Origin: Candidatus Zixiibacteriota bacterium
GTDB taxonomy: Bacteria; Zixibacteria; MSB-5A5; GN15; JAAZOE01
Length of the DNA: 5,569 nt
Direction of reading: 5' to 3'
Assembly (NCBI GenBank): GCA_012797915.1
Contig: JAAZOE010000572.1
Location: forward strand, 1-5,569
Shown one piece after another: positions 1 to 5,569 of the stretch. Numbering within the stretch: the first letter of the stretch is position 1; each line of letters opens with the position of its first letter. Both the position numbers and the translations under genes were made by a program. The notes below the pieces were generated by a model, which was not told where the DNA came from, made no database searches, and saw only the letters and a list, made by a program, of their open reading frames with translations.

Positions 1-365
1 AGCTGCTCTACGCGGCCAAGCTCAACAACGAGGAAGACGCGGACGTGACGCCGGTCCGCTGTTCCAACATGAAAGAGGTGTTCGAGAAGTTCCATCCCTC
101 GTTCTCCGCCGAACTGGAGTCGACCGAGGGGGAACAGGTCAACGCCGATTTCACGATCAAGGCGATGAAGGATTTCGGCAGCAAGGAGTTGATCGAACAG
201 AACGACTACCTGAAAAAGGTGTATTACGGCAAGGAGATTCTCAACGATCTGGAGAAGCAGTTGAAGAAGAACGCCTCGTTGCGCAAGACCATGGAAGAGA
301 AGGACAAGAAGGAAGCCTTGCTGAAGCTGACCAAGTACTATATTGACCTCCTCAGCGAAGAATAG
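1..365 (+). CDS. tssB: TssB (VipA-like) T6SS contractile sheath small subunit, 5' end cut by window edge
   Basis: TssB pairs with TssC to form the helical cytoplasmic sheath that contracts to fire the Hcp tube. The frame is open from the first complete codon (position 3) to the TAG at 363-365, giving 120 visible residues. The family usually has about 150-180, so roughly the first 40-60 residues lie outside the window. Visible features are the segment VRCSNMKEVFEKFHPSF, typical of the TssB middle region (residues given without numbering because the start is missing), and a long charged C-terminal helix-forming part, with LEKQLKKNASLRKTMEEKDKKE followed by LLKLTKYYIDLLSEE. A GTG at position 45 could start a shorter frame, but it has no Shine-Dalgarno sequence and the frame continues upstream, so it is not the true start. 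The tssC gene follows after 17 bases, the standard tssB-tssC pairing. The assignment rests on remembered family features plus the very clear TssC neighbour. Confidence 0.9.
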   Translation, partial: LLYAAKLNNEEDADVTPVRCSNMKEVFEKFHPSFSAELESTEGEQVNADFTIKAMKDFGSKELIEQNDYLKKVYYGKEILNDLEKQLKKNASLRKTMEEKDKKEALLKLTKYYIDLLSEE

Positions 366-368
366 AAA

Positions 369-377
369 AGAGGTGAT
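369..377 (+). promoter_or_regulatory. Strong extended Shine-Dalgarno site of tssC
   Basis: The sequence AGAGGTGAT closely matches the full anti-Shine-Dalgarno complement (AGGAGGTGAT) and ends five bases before the ATG at 383. It fixes the tssC start and shows that this organism relies on classical ribosome-binding sites. Confidence 0.8.
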
Positions 378-382
378 GGATA

Positions 383-1810
383 ATGGGCGAAGAAGAAAAA
401 AGAGAGATGCAGCCGCAGCCGGAGGCGGCTCCGGCGGAGGCCAAGGAAGTCGCCATAGAGAAGATTTCCGACGAGGAGTTTTCCTCGCTGCTGGGCGATT
501 CGTTCGGCGATTTCAAGAAGCTGGCGGCGCTTCTGCCGTCGTTCAAGACGGCCGACGGCGATCTGGTCCGCGGCCTGGAATGGCTGGACCCGAAGAAGAG
601 TTTCCAACGCAAGGAATTTTTAACCAAGCCGGAGTTCGCCGGTCAGCGGAAACTGCTGGCGCAGCGGTTGTCGCTGTGGCTGCAGTTTCTGGCCAAGGAC
701 GACAAGGTGGACAACATCCGTCAAAAACTGACCGACGAGGCCACCAAACTGGAAGCCAACTTGGAAAAGAACATGAAACGGGTCCATCGGGCCTCGCGCG
801 ATATGGAAGTCACCTATCGGGCGGTGGACAAGTTTTTCGCCAACGCCCAGCAGGAGCCGGACGAGAAGGTCAACGCCTATTTCGTCAACGCCAGCGCCGA
901 GGAACTGGCCAACCCGGACGACAAGGAGAAATTCGAGCAACTGACCAAAGCGATTGCGGACCTGTACCGCGAATGGAGCATCAAGGAGTGCTTCTCGCTC
1001 TGCGTCGTGCCCGGATACCTGGGGAGCGTCGAGAATATCGACACCTTCGGGCGGCAATTGGGCCTGTCCAACAAGGTGCATATCCTCACCGACCTGCCCA
1101 ACTTCGAAACCGTCGACGAGGTCATGGAGATGCTTGACGACCCCAACTATGCCAACCTGATGGGGATCGACAACTACAAGCAGTACGTCTCTCTCTTCTC
1201 CAACTATTTGCTGGCCCGCAACGCCAACCAGTACGAGGACGAGGACCTCTGGATTCCGCCCTCGGCGGCAGTGGCCGGGAAGATGTACCAGGGAGACACG
1301 ACGGTCGGGATGCAGCAGCCGATGGCCGGGTTCAAGTACGGCAAGATCGCCGACGCCAAGTTCCTGCGTTTCAAGGCCAACCAGCCCGACGCCAGCAAGA
1401 TCAACGAGAAGGGGGTCAATCCCCTGGTGAACTTCGAAGGTTCGGCGGTGGTTATGGGGGCGGCGACGCTGTTTTCGAAAGAGACGTTCAACGTCTATTC
1501 CATCCGGCGGACCTATGACTACGTCTACAAGACCCTGCGCAACTACCTGAACAAGCAGACCTTCTCGGTTATCGACCAGAAGTTCGTCGATACCATGCGC
1601 AAGGATATCGACAAGTTCATGAAGGCGATTTCCGGTGGCGACAACATCCTGCAGGATTACCACGTCGAGATTTTCGCCGACGAGGAGATGCGCAAGCGGC
1701 AGGAGATCGACATCAAGGTCAGCCTCAATCCGAAATACCCGGCGCGGACGTTCAACATCGAGTTCACCGCCTGGAACGAGGACAACAAGACCAACGTCAA
1801 GGACAAGTAG
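383..1810 (+). CDS. tssC: TssC (VipB-like) T6SS contractile sheath large subunit
   Basis: TssC is the large sheath subunit; it interlocks with TssB in stacked rings around the Hcp tube and contracts on firing, in the cytoplasm. The protein has 475 residues, close to the usual length of about 450-500. Residues 1-25 are an acidic, Pro/Ala-rich tail. The N-terminal sheath domain runs to about residue 330, with CVVPGYLG at 207 and DLPNFETVDEVMEMLDD from 237, then PPSAAVAGKMYQG around 292-304. The C-terminal sheath domain follows, with FSKETFNVYSIRRTYDYVY from 364 and the ending FTAWNEDNKTN, which fits the conserved C-terminal strand that weaves neighbouring subunits. The ATG at 383 is supported by an excellent Shine-Dalgarno site. 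The gene is complete and in frame throughout. It is 17 bases downstream of tssB and is followed by an 87-base gap with a hairpin before hcp. The family call is very secure; placing it nearer to the Bacteroidota subtype iii branch is from memory. Confidence 0.96.
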   Translation: MGEEEKREMQPQPEAAPAEAKEVAIEKISDEEFSSLLGDSFGDFKKLAALLPSFKTADGDLVRGLEWLDPKKSFQRKEFLTKPEFAGQRKLLAQRLSLWLQFLAKDDKVDNIRQKLTDEATKLEANLEKNMKRVHRASRDMEVTYRAVDKFFANAQQEPDEKVNAYFVNASAEELANPDDKEKFEQLTKAIADLYREWSIKECFSLCVVPGYLGSVENIDTFGRQLGLSNKVHILTDLPNFETVDEVMEMLDDPNYANLMGIDNYKQYVSLFSNYLLARNANQYEDEDLWIPPSAAVAGKMYQGDTTVGMQQPMAGFKYGKIADAKFLRFKANQPDASKINEKGVNPLVNFEGSAVVMGAATLFSKETFNVYSIRRTYDYVYKTLRNYLNKQTFSVIDQKFVDTMRKDIDKFMKAISGGDNILQDYHVEIFADEEMRKRQEIDIKVSLNPKYPARTFNIEFTAWNEDNKTNVKDK

Positions 1811-1816
1811 GAATCA

Positions 1817-1843
1817 TCCGCCCGGCCGGTGCGTCCGGGCGGA
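1817..1843 (+). repeat. GC-rich stem-loop between tssC and hcp
   Basis: A perfect 9-bp inverted repeat, TCCGCCCGG (1817-1825) and CCGGGCGGA (1835-1843), encloses a 9-base loop. It begins six bases after the tssC stop. No T-run follows, so it is not a standard intrinsic terminator. As RNA it could slow or partly stop transcription, block 3' exonuclease decay of the tssBC message, or protect a processed 5' end of hcp mRNA. These roles are inference; the pairing is seen directly. Confidence 0.6.
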
Positions 1844-1883
1844 ACGAACAGATACGAAAACGACCATAGGAACCAATAACCAT

Positions 1884-1889
1884 AAGGAG
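1884..1889 (+). promoter_or_regulatory. Shine-Dalgarno site of hcp
   Basis: AAGGAG lies eight bases before the ATG at 1898, near-optimal spacing. It confirms the hcp start and fits the high expression expected of the tube protein. The surrounding 40 bases (about 1844-1883) are A-rich and probably unstructured. Confidence 0.75.
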
Positions 1890-1897
1890 TATCAGTC

Positions 1898-2302
1898 ATG
1901 GCAAGGAGACCTATTCTCGAGATCGACGGCGTCGCCTACAAAAACGTGTACGAGGTGGCGTATGAATTGTATACCGCCCGCGACGAAACCGGACGGCCGT
2001 CGGATCGCGCCCATGCCGGGGTGATCAAGATCACCCGCGAGTCGGACGCCAACTCCGATATCGCCCGCTGGGCCATGGATTCGAGCAAGCCGAACTGGAA
2101 GGCCGGCAAGGTGACTTTCAAGGACACCAGCGATTCGGTCATGAAGGAGTTGACCTGGGAGGAAGGATTCGTCACCCGGTACGAGGAGCATATTCCGCAT
2201 ATCAAGGCGCGTCCCGACGACCAGGTGTTCGAGTACTTCGAGATTTCCTGCCACAAACTGACCATCGGCAGCGCCAGCATCGACAATCGCTGGGAAGAAT
2301 AG
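1898..2302 (+). CDS. hcp: Hcp/TssD, T6SS tube protein (Bacteroidota-type TssD family)
   Basis: Hcp forms hexameric rings that stack into the inner tube expelled by sheath contraction; it can also chaperone effectors in its lumen and is secreted. The protein has 134 residues, shorter than the roughly 160-170 of proteobacterial Hcp and like the TssD needle protein of Bacteroidota subtype iii systems. From memory, the pattern TARDETGRPSD (about 27-37), KPNWKAGKVTFKD (about 66-78) and MKELTWEEGFVTRYEEHI (about 83-100) matches that family closely, including the KELTWE block. No signal peptide is present, as expected, because Hcp leaves the cell through the T6SS itself. No C-terminal extension is present, so this is a plain structural Hcp and not an effector fusion. 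It has a strong Shine-Dalgarno site and is bracketed by two GC-rich hairpins, which may allow an mRNA level different from the flanking genes. Confidence 0.93.
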   Translation: MARRPILEIDGVAYKNVYEVAYELYTARDETGRPSDRAHAGVIKITRESDANSDIARWAMDSSKPNWKAGKVTFKDTSDSVMKELTWEEGFVTRYEEHIPHIKARPDDQVFEYFEISCHKLTIGSASIDNRWEE

Positions 2303-2319
2303 CGGCGATATGATTGCCG
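2303..2319 (+). repeat. Small stem-loop directly after the hcp stop, competing with the next hairpin
   Basis: Bases 2303-2309 (CGGCGAT) can pair with 2313-2319 (ATTGCCG) around a 3-base loop, with one G-U pair. Its right arm shares 2317-2319 with the left arm of the larger stem at 2317-2347, so the two cannot both form fully. The larger stem is far more stable and should usually win. A regulatory switch is only a possibility. Confidence 0.35.
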
Positions 2320-2347
2320 TCGGGCGGGCCGTTGTCCCGCCCGACGG
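2317..2347 (+). terminator. Strong 12-bp stem-loop after hcp; partial terminator or mRNA-stabilising hairpin
   Basis: CCGTCGGGCGGG (2317-2328) pairs perfectly with CCCGCCCGACGG (2336-2347) around the 7-base loop CCGTTGT. This is the strongest non-coding inverted repeat noticed in the window. It lacks a following T-run (the next bases are ATGACCCTCTAAC), so full intrinsic termination is unlikely. Position, just after the hcp stop and before vgrG, suits a 3' stabiliser or attenuator that makes hcp mRNA more abundant than the downstream spike and baseplate genes. Role is inferred. Confidence 0.55.
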
Positions 2348-2375
2348 ATGACCCTCTAACGACGTGGCAGGTAGT

Positions 2376-4121
2376 ATGCCGGAAATGAAACCGAAGCCCC
2401 CGGTCAAGCCGGGCGAGAAGCCCGACTTCGAGGCGCCGCCGTTGACCACGCCTGCGACGTGCAGCGTGACGGTCGACGGGCAGGTGATCAAGGTCGATAT
2501 CACCAAAATGGAGCTGGAGCAGGCGGTCGATCATCATCACCGGCTGCGACTGACCCTGCGGGAGACCGGGCAGGTGCAGGCGGCCCAGGATTTCTCCGAG
2601 GCCATTCCCTACACTTCGTTTTTGGGCAAGTCGATCTCGGTGACGATCAAACCCCAGGGCGGGGTGGTCGATGCCGCCCGGGAGATGGGATTTGTCGGGG
2701 TGGTGACCCGGATCCGCATGGAGAACAGCATCAACGGGTTGAACGTGGGGACGATCGAGGCTCACAGCCCGACGATCGCCATGGACGGCGCCCGGCGGAA
2801 TCATTATTACTATGATCAAAGCGCCGCCGACATCATCGGGGCGGTGGTCCGCAGTCACCCTCTGACGGTGGGGACCATCGATTCCACGCCGGGGACGCAC
2901 AAGGCGGTCCTGCAATATCGCGAAACCGATTATGATTTCGTCATGCGGCTAGCCGGCGACAACGGCCTGTTTGCCCATTATGACGGCAAGGAGTTCCGGG
3001 CCATGAAGGCCACCTCGGGCAGTTCCGAGGAGCTGGTCTGGCGGGAGTCGCTGGGAGTCTTTTCGCTGGGGCTGGGGACGGCCTCGGCCGAGTTTACCGC
3101 CGATATCTACAATTACGAGCAGGACAAAACCTTTTCGCAGGACACCAAGTCGCTGCCGCAGCAGGCGGCCTTGTCGCAACTGTCCAAGATGTCGCCGGAC
3201 GCATCCAAAAATATCTACAAGAGCTCCGGGTATTCGACCTCGCCTAACGCTATCCCCGACGCCCAGACGCTGGACCGGGTGTTGCAGGCCGACAAGGGGC
3301 ATGCGCTGGGCCGGATGATCGTCTGTACCGGGCAGTCGATTATTCCGGCGGTGCAGGTCGGGCATTGCGTCAAGGTCAAGGGGATGGGGAAAATCGACGG
3401 CGCCTACTGGGTGTTGCGCTTGAAGCATTGTTTCGACGAGAGCGGCCAGTATCACAATACCTTCGTGTGCACCCCGGTCGACATCGCCTATCCGCAGGCG
3501 GCGCATGGTCGACCGCCTTACACCGATCTCCAGACCGCCACGGTGACGGACAACGTCGACCCCGAGAAACTGGGACGGATCAAGGTCCGCTTCCCCTGGA
3601 CCGGCAGCGGCGATACGCTGTGGGTGCGGCTGGTGTGGCCGTACGCCGGAAAGGATCACGGCTGGTACAGTTTGCCGGAGATCGACAGCGAGGTGCTGGT
3701 CGGGTTCGAATGGGGTTCCCCCGACCTGCCGGTGGCGCTGGGGGGGGTATACAACAAGACCGACGCGCCGCCGTCGAAAGCAGTCGACAAAGACAACAAC
3801 ATCAAATTGTTCCAGTCCCGATCGGGGCACCAGGTCATCCTCGATGACGCCGACGGGAAGGAAAAGATCAGCATCATCGCCAAAGACGGCAGCACGGTGG
3901 TGGTGGACGCCGCCGCGCCGTCGATCACGATCGAAACCAAAGGGGACATCACCCTCAAGGGCAAAGCGATCACGCTGGAAAGCCAGGCCGATATCAGCCT
4001 CAAGGCGGGCGGCAACATGAAGCTGGAGGCGACGGCCAACCTGGAGTCCAAGGGAGGCGCCCAGTACAAGATTGAGGGAATGATGACCGAAATCAAAGGG
4101 ACGCCGATCAAGCTGAATTGA
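2376..4121 (+). CDS. vgrG: VgrG/TssI, T6SS spike protein without effector extension
   Basis: VgrG trimers form the spike at the tip of the Hcp tube, puncture the target membrane and carry effectors. From ATG 2376 the protein has 581 residues; an in-frame GTG at 2364 would add four. The ATG is preferred because CAGG lies just upstream (spacing is short), whereas the GTG has no ribosome site. Order: a Pro/Lys-rich N-terminal tail (about 1-30); the gp27-like part (about 30-380) with the VgrG-typical QYRETDYDFVMRLAGDNGLFAH; the gp5-like OB fold (about 386-460) with DPEKLGRIKVRFPW, LVWPYAG and ending in LGGVYN; and a C-terminal stalk with alternating strands such as ITIETKGDITLKGKAITLES, typical of the gp5 triple-stranded beta-helix. 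The protein ends right after the stalk, so it is not an evolved VgrG with a toxin domain; cargo must attach through a PAAR protein or adaptor outside the window. It ends 7 bases before tssE. Confidence 0.96.
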   Translation: MPEMKPKPPVKPGEKPDFEAPPLTTPATCSVTVDGQVIKVDITKMELEQAVDHHHRLRLTLRETGQVQAAQDFSEAIPYTSFLGKSISVTIKPQGGVVDAAREMGFVGVVTRIRMENSINGLNVGTIEAHSPTIAMDGARRNHYYYDQSAADIIGAVVRSHPLTVGTIDSTPGTHKAVLQYRETDYDFVMRLAGDNGLFAHYDGKEFRAMKATSGSSEELVWRESLGVFSLGLGTASAEFTADIYNYEQDKTFSQDTKSLPQQAALSQLSKMSPDASKNIYKSSGYSTSPNAIPDAQTLDRVLQADKGHALGRMIVCTGQSIIPAVQVGHCVKVKGMGKIDGAYWVLRLKHCFDESGQYHNTFVCTPVDIAYPQAAHGRPPYTDLQTATVTDNVDPEKLGRIKVRFPWTGSGDTLWVRLVWPYAGKDHGWYSLPEIDSEVLVGFEWGSPDLPVALGGVYNKTDAPPSKAVDKDNNIKLFQSRSGHQVILDDADGKEKISIIAKDGSTVVVDAAAPSITIETKGDITLKGKAITLESQADISLKAGGNMKLEATANLESKGGAQYKIEGMMTEIKGTPIKLN

Positions 4122-4128
4122 CGGGACT

Positions 4129-4503
4129 ATGGAATATTTATCGCTGCCATTGCTGTTGCGGGAAGGATATCTGGACCGGGTCGGTCTGCACGAATCGATC
4201 ATGTATTCAGTGGGGTTGATTCTCAGCACCCGGCCCGGCACGTTGCCGTTCGAACCGGGTTTCGGCTGCGACATCTGGGACAAGGAATTTTCCGACCTCT
4301 ACACCGCCAACAAGGCGGAGCTGCGTTCGAGCCTCCGCAACGCCATCGACAAATACGAGAAACGGCTCACCGACGTGACCGTCACCCTGGTGGAGGTCGG
4401 CGCGGGGGCGCATGAGACGCTGGGGGTGGGGGTCAAGGTCAACGGCAATTATCGCGACAACGGGGAAGAGAAGAAGTTCGAGGCCACCTTCCATCTGGGA
4501 TAA
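4129..4503 (+). CDS. tssE: TssE, gp25-like T6SS baseplate protein
   Basis: TssE is the gp25-like baseplate component that joins the baseplate wedge to the first sheath ring and helps start sheath assembly, in the cytoplasm. The protein has 124 residues, normal for a short gp25-family member. The N-terminus YLSLPLLLREGYLDRVGLHESI and the core STRPGTLPFEPGFGCDIWD (about 33-51) are the recognisable parts. The latter is the gp25 signature, where an Arg/Gly segment is followed by a Pro and the FGC-IWD block; it resembles Bacteroidota TssE as remembered. A helix with NKAELRSSLRNAIDKYEKRL follows (about 60-80), then a strand-rich C-terminus that in gp25 proteins mimics a sheath subunit. The start has only a weak GGG upstream, and the 7-base gap from the vgrG stop suggests translational coupling. 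tssF begins 34 bases downstream, a conserved baseplate pairing. Confidence 0.92.
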   Translation: MEYLSLPLLLREGYLDRVGLHESIMYSVGLILSTRPGTLPFEPGFGCDIWDKEFSDLYTANKAELRSSLRNAIDKYEKRLTDVTVTLVEVGAGAHETLGVGVKVNGNYRDNGEEKKFEATFHLG

Positions 4504-4525
4504 GGGGGCTCGTGACCGAAAGGCG

Positions 4526-4531
4526 TAAGGA
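4526..4531 (+). promoter_or_regulatory. Shine-Dalgarno site that sets the GTG start of tssF
   Basis: TAAGGA lies six bases before GTG 4538. The next in-frame ATG (4577) lies inside the conserved N-terminal helix, so this site decides the start in favour of GTG. Confidence 0.7.
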
Positions 4532-4537
4532 ACCGGC

Positions 4538-5569
4538 GTGGACAAATCCAGGACCAAAGAGAAAATCTTCGCGGACATGCATCGCGAATTGCGGGCATGG
4601 AACCCGGAGATCGCGGAATCGCCCGAGCGGATGGATCCGATCCTGCGCATCATGATGCAGATGTACGCCCATCAGCTGGCGCTGATCGACGGGCGGATCG
4701 ACCAGGTCTGGGAGGCGTCGGTACGGTCGCTCATTCGCTCCCTCTGTCCGGAGGGGGTCCACTGGCCGGTGCCGGCGTTCACGGTGATGCGCTGTCAGGT
4801 GACCGATCCGGTGGTGGAGGTCGACACCCATACCAAGTTTTTCTACAAAGAGCGGCGGGATGCCGGGCAGACGTTTTTCTTCTCCCCCCTGCGCAACGAG
4901 AAGCTGGTGGCGGCCCGGGTCCGGCATTTATTTCTGGCGGTCGACAACACCCTGGTGGATTTGTCGCCGCCAGGCGAGGCGGCCGGGGCCCCGCATTCGC
5001 GGCCGCGATCGTCGCTGCCCTTCGGAGGAGCGTATCGGCTCTACATCGGCATCGACCACCCCGGTTCGGCCGTCGATTTCGACGGCGCGACCGTGTTCAT
5101 GATGGGGCCGCCGGACCTGTTGAAGCAGATGCGCTGGGCCCATTGGCATCCCGGAACCAAAGGCGGCGCGATCGGCGAAGCCGGTTGCCGGTTCTGTCCG
5201 GGATTATCGCCGGGCCTGGAGCAGTTGTTTTCCGAAGGGCGCGGCGCGGACTGGGGCGGCTTACGTACCGGAGGCGATCTGTTCCAGTCGCTGGAGGATA
5301 ATTTCATCGTTCTCCCCGCCCATTTCACCAACCAGTGGGAGGCCGGGCCGCCGGAACCATCGCTGGCGAAACTGCTGTCGCGGCAGGGGATCACGATCAA
5401 CGCCCCCTCGGGGAATCTTTACTGGGTGCGTCTGGACCTGCCGCCGGGGGGAGACAAGAACAGATTCCAGTCGCCGTTCGAGATCTATCTCAACTGCTTC
5501 ATCGCCGTCAATAAAAGCGAACTGACCCTGTTCAAGCATACCGGCGGCAACCGCCTGGTGGAGGTGGAA
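4538..5569 (+). CDS. tssF: TssF, T6SS baseplate wedge protein, 3' end cut by window edge
   Basis: TssF combines with TssG and TssK in the baseplate wedge around the VgrG hub, in the cytoplasm. The frame runs from GTG 4538 to the window edge without a stop: 344 codons, against roughly 600 residues for a whole TssF, so about the last 40 percent is missing. The N-terminus is characteristic: IFADMHRELRAWNPEIAESP (about 10-29), a segment RIMMQMYAHQLALIDGRIDQ with a long helix, then RSLCPEGVHWPVPAFTVMRC (about 69-88), the family's leucine/proline stretch before the first beta domain. A Pro/Ser/Arg-rich stretch at about 142-163 looks like a surface loop. C-x-x-C at 217-220 is present, with no evidence of metal binding. 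Start choice rests on TAAGGA six bases upstream. Position after tssE fits the usual tssE-tssF(-tssG) order, so tssG is expected just past the right edge. The call rests on N-terminal pattern and context. Confidence 0.88.
   Translation, partial: MDKSRTKEKIFADMHRELRAWNPEIAESPERMDPILRIMMQMYAHQLALIDGRIDQVWEASVRSLIRSLCPEGVHWPVPAFTVMRCQVTDPVVEVDTHTKFFYKERRDAGQTFFFSPLRNEKLVAARVRHLFLAVDNTLVDLSPPGEAAGAPHSRPRSSLPFGGAYRLYIGIDHPGSAVDFDGATVFMMGPPDLLKQMRWAHWHPGTKGGAIGEAGCRFCPGLSPGLEQLFSEGRGADWGGLRTGGDLFQSLEDNFIVLPAHFTNQWEAGPPEPSLAKLLSRQGITINAPSGNLYWVRLDLPPGGDKNRFQSPFEIYLNCFIAVNKSELTLFKHTGGNRLVEVE

Noticed and set aside
45..365. A complete short gene starting at GTG 45
   Set aside because: The frame is open to the left edge, no ribosome site precedes the GTG, and the product would be too short for TssB; the gene is cut by the window.
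343..1137. Plus-strand frame of 264 codons overlapping the end of tssB and tssC
   Set aside because: It is an off-frame reading of tssC with a Gly/Arg/Gln-rich translation; the tssC frame has family features and the Shine-Dalgarno site.
620..1663. Open frame of 347 codons on the minus strand opposite tssC
   Set aside because: Antisense to the conserved TssC sequence; its Val/Leu/Asp-rich translation matches no family I recognise and is a product of the opposite-strand codon pattern.
1844..1897. Separate promoter for hcp in the tssC-hcp gap
   Set aside because: No convincing -35/-10 pair or sigma-54 GG/GC motif could be seen in the 54 bases after the hairpin; the stretch is only A-rich.
2949..4283. 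Long open frame of 444 codons on the minus strand opposite vgrG and the start of tssE
   Set aside because: It lies wholly antisense to a well-recognised VgrG, has an Arg/Pro/His-rich, low-complexity translation and no recognisable domain. GC-rich codon use commonly leaves such antisense frames open.
5186..5197. C-x-x-C zinc-binding motif in TssF
   Set aside because: Only one pair is seen and no second pair nearby; a chance pair of cysteines cannot support metal binding.
4597..5301. Plus-strand frame of 234 codons inside tssF
   Set aside because: Off-frame reading with Gly/Arg/Ala-rich sequence; the GTG 4538 frame stays open to the window edge and reads as TssF.
1..5569. Phage tail or extracellular contractile injection system (Pvc/Afp/MAC type)
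   Set aside because: The separate TssB and TssC sheath subunits, the fused gp27-gp5 VgrG and TssF are T6SS hallmarks; extracellular systems use single-chain phage-like sheath proteins and lack TssB/TssC pairs.

Overview
The window is a compact, one-directional operon segment that encodes the contractile core of a type VI secretion system (T6SS). All six genes are on the + strand in this order: tssB (3' part only), tssC, hcp/tssD, vgrG/tssI, tssE, tssF (5' part only). Only about 220 bases are non-coding, split over five short gaps. Both edges cut through genes, so the cluster continues on each side.

How the genes work together, from known T6SS biology: TssB and TssC heterodimers build the contractile sheath around a tube of stacked Hcp rings. 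The VgrG trimer is the spike at the tube tip. TssE and TssF are baseplate parts: TssE links baseplate to sheath, and TssF is part of the wedge. Contraction drives the Hcp tube and VgrG spike out of the cell into a neighbouring cell. The window contains no membrane-complex gene, no ClpV, no TssK or TssG, no PAAR protein and no recognisable effector or immunity gene.

Organism: the DNA is GC-rich and GC-ending codons dominate. Clear Shine-Dalgarno sequences precede tssC, hcp and tssF. Yet, compared from memory, the Hcp (134 aa, KELTWEEGF segment) and the TssE N-terminus look most like the T6SS subtype iii proteins described in Bacteroidota, a phylum that mostly lacks Shine-Dalgarno sites. The inference is a Bacteroidota-type (subtype iii-like) T6SS in a GC-rich, Shine-Dalgarno-using bacterium, probably outside the classical Bacteroidota hosts. 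No species can be named from this window.

Layout: 1-365 tssB end; 383-1810 tssC; 1811-1897 gap with a GC hairpin; 1898-2302 hcp; 2303-2375 gap with a strong 12-bp hairpin and a competing smaller one; 2376 (or 2364)-4121 vgrG; 4129-4503 tssE; 4538 to the right edge tssF. The most unusual non-coding feature is the pair of GC-rich stem-loops that bracket hcp. They may set the separate expression level of the abundant tube protein within one transcript. No stretch over 300 bases is without a gene, and no RNA gene, mobile element or CRISPR array was seen.
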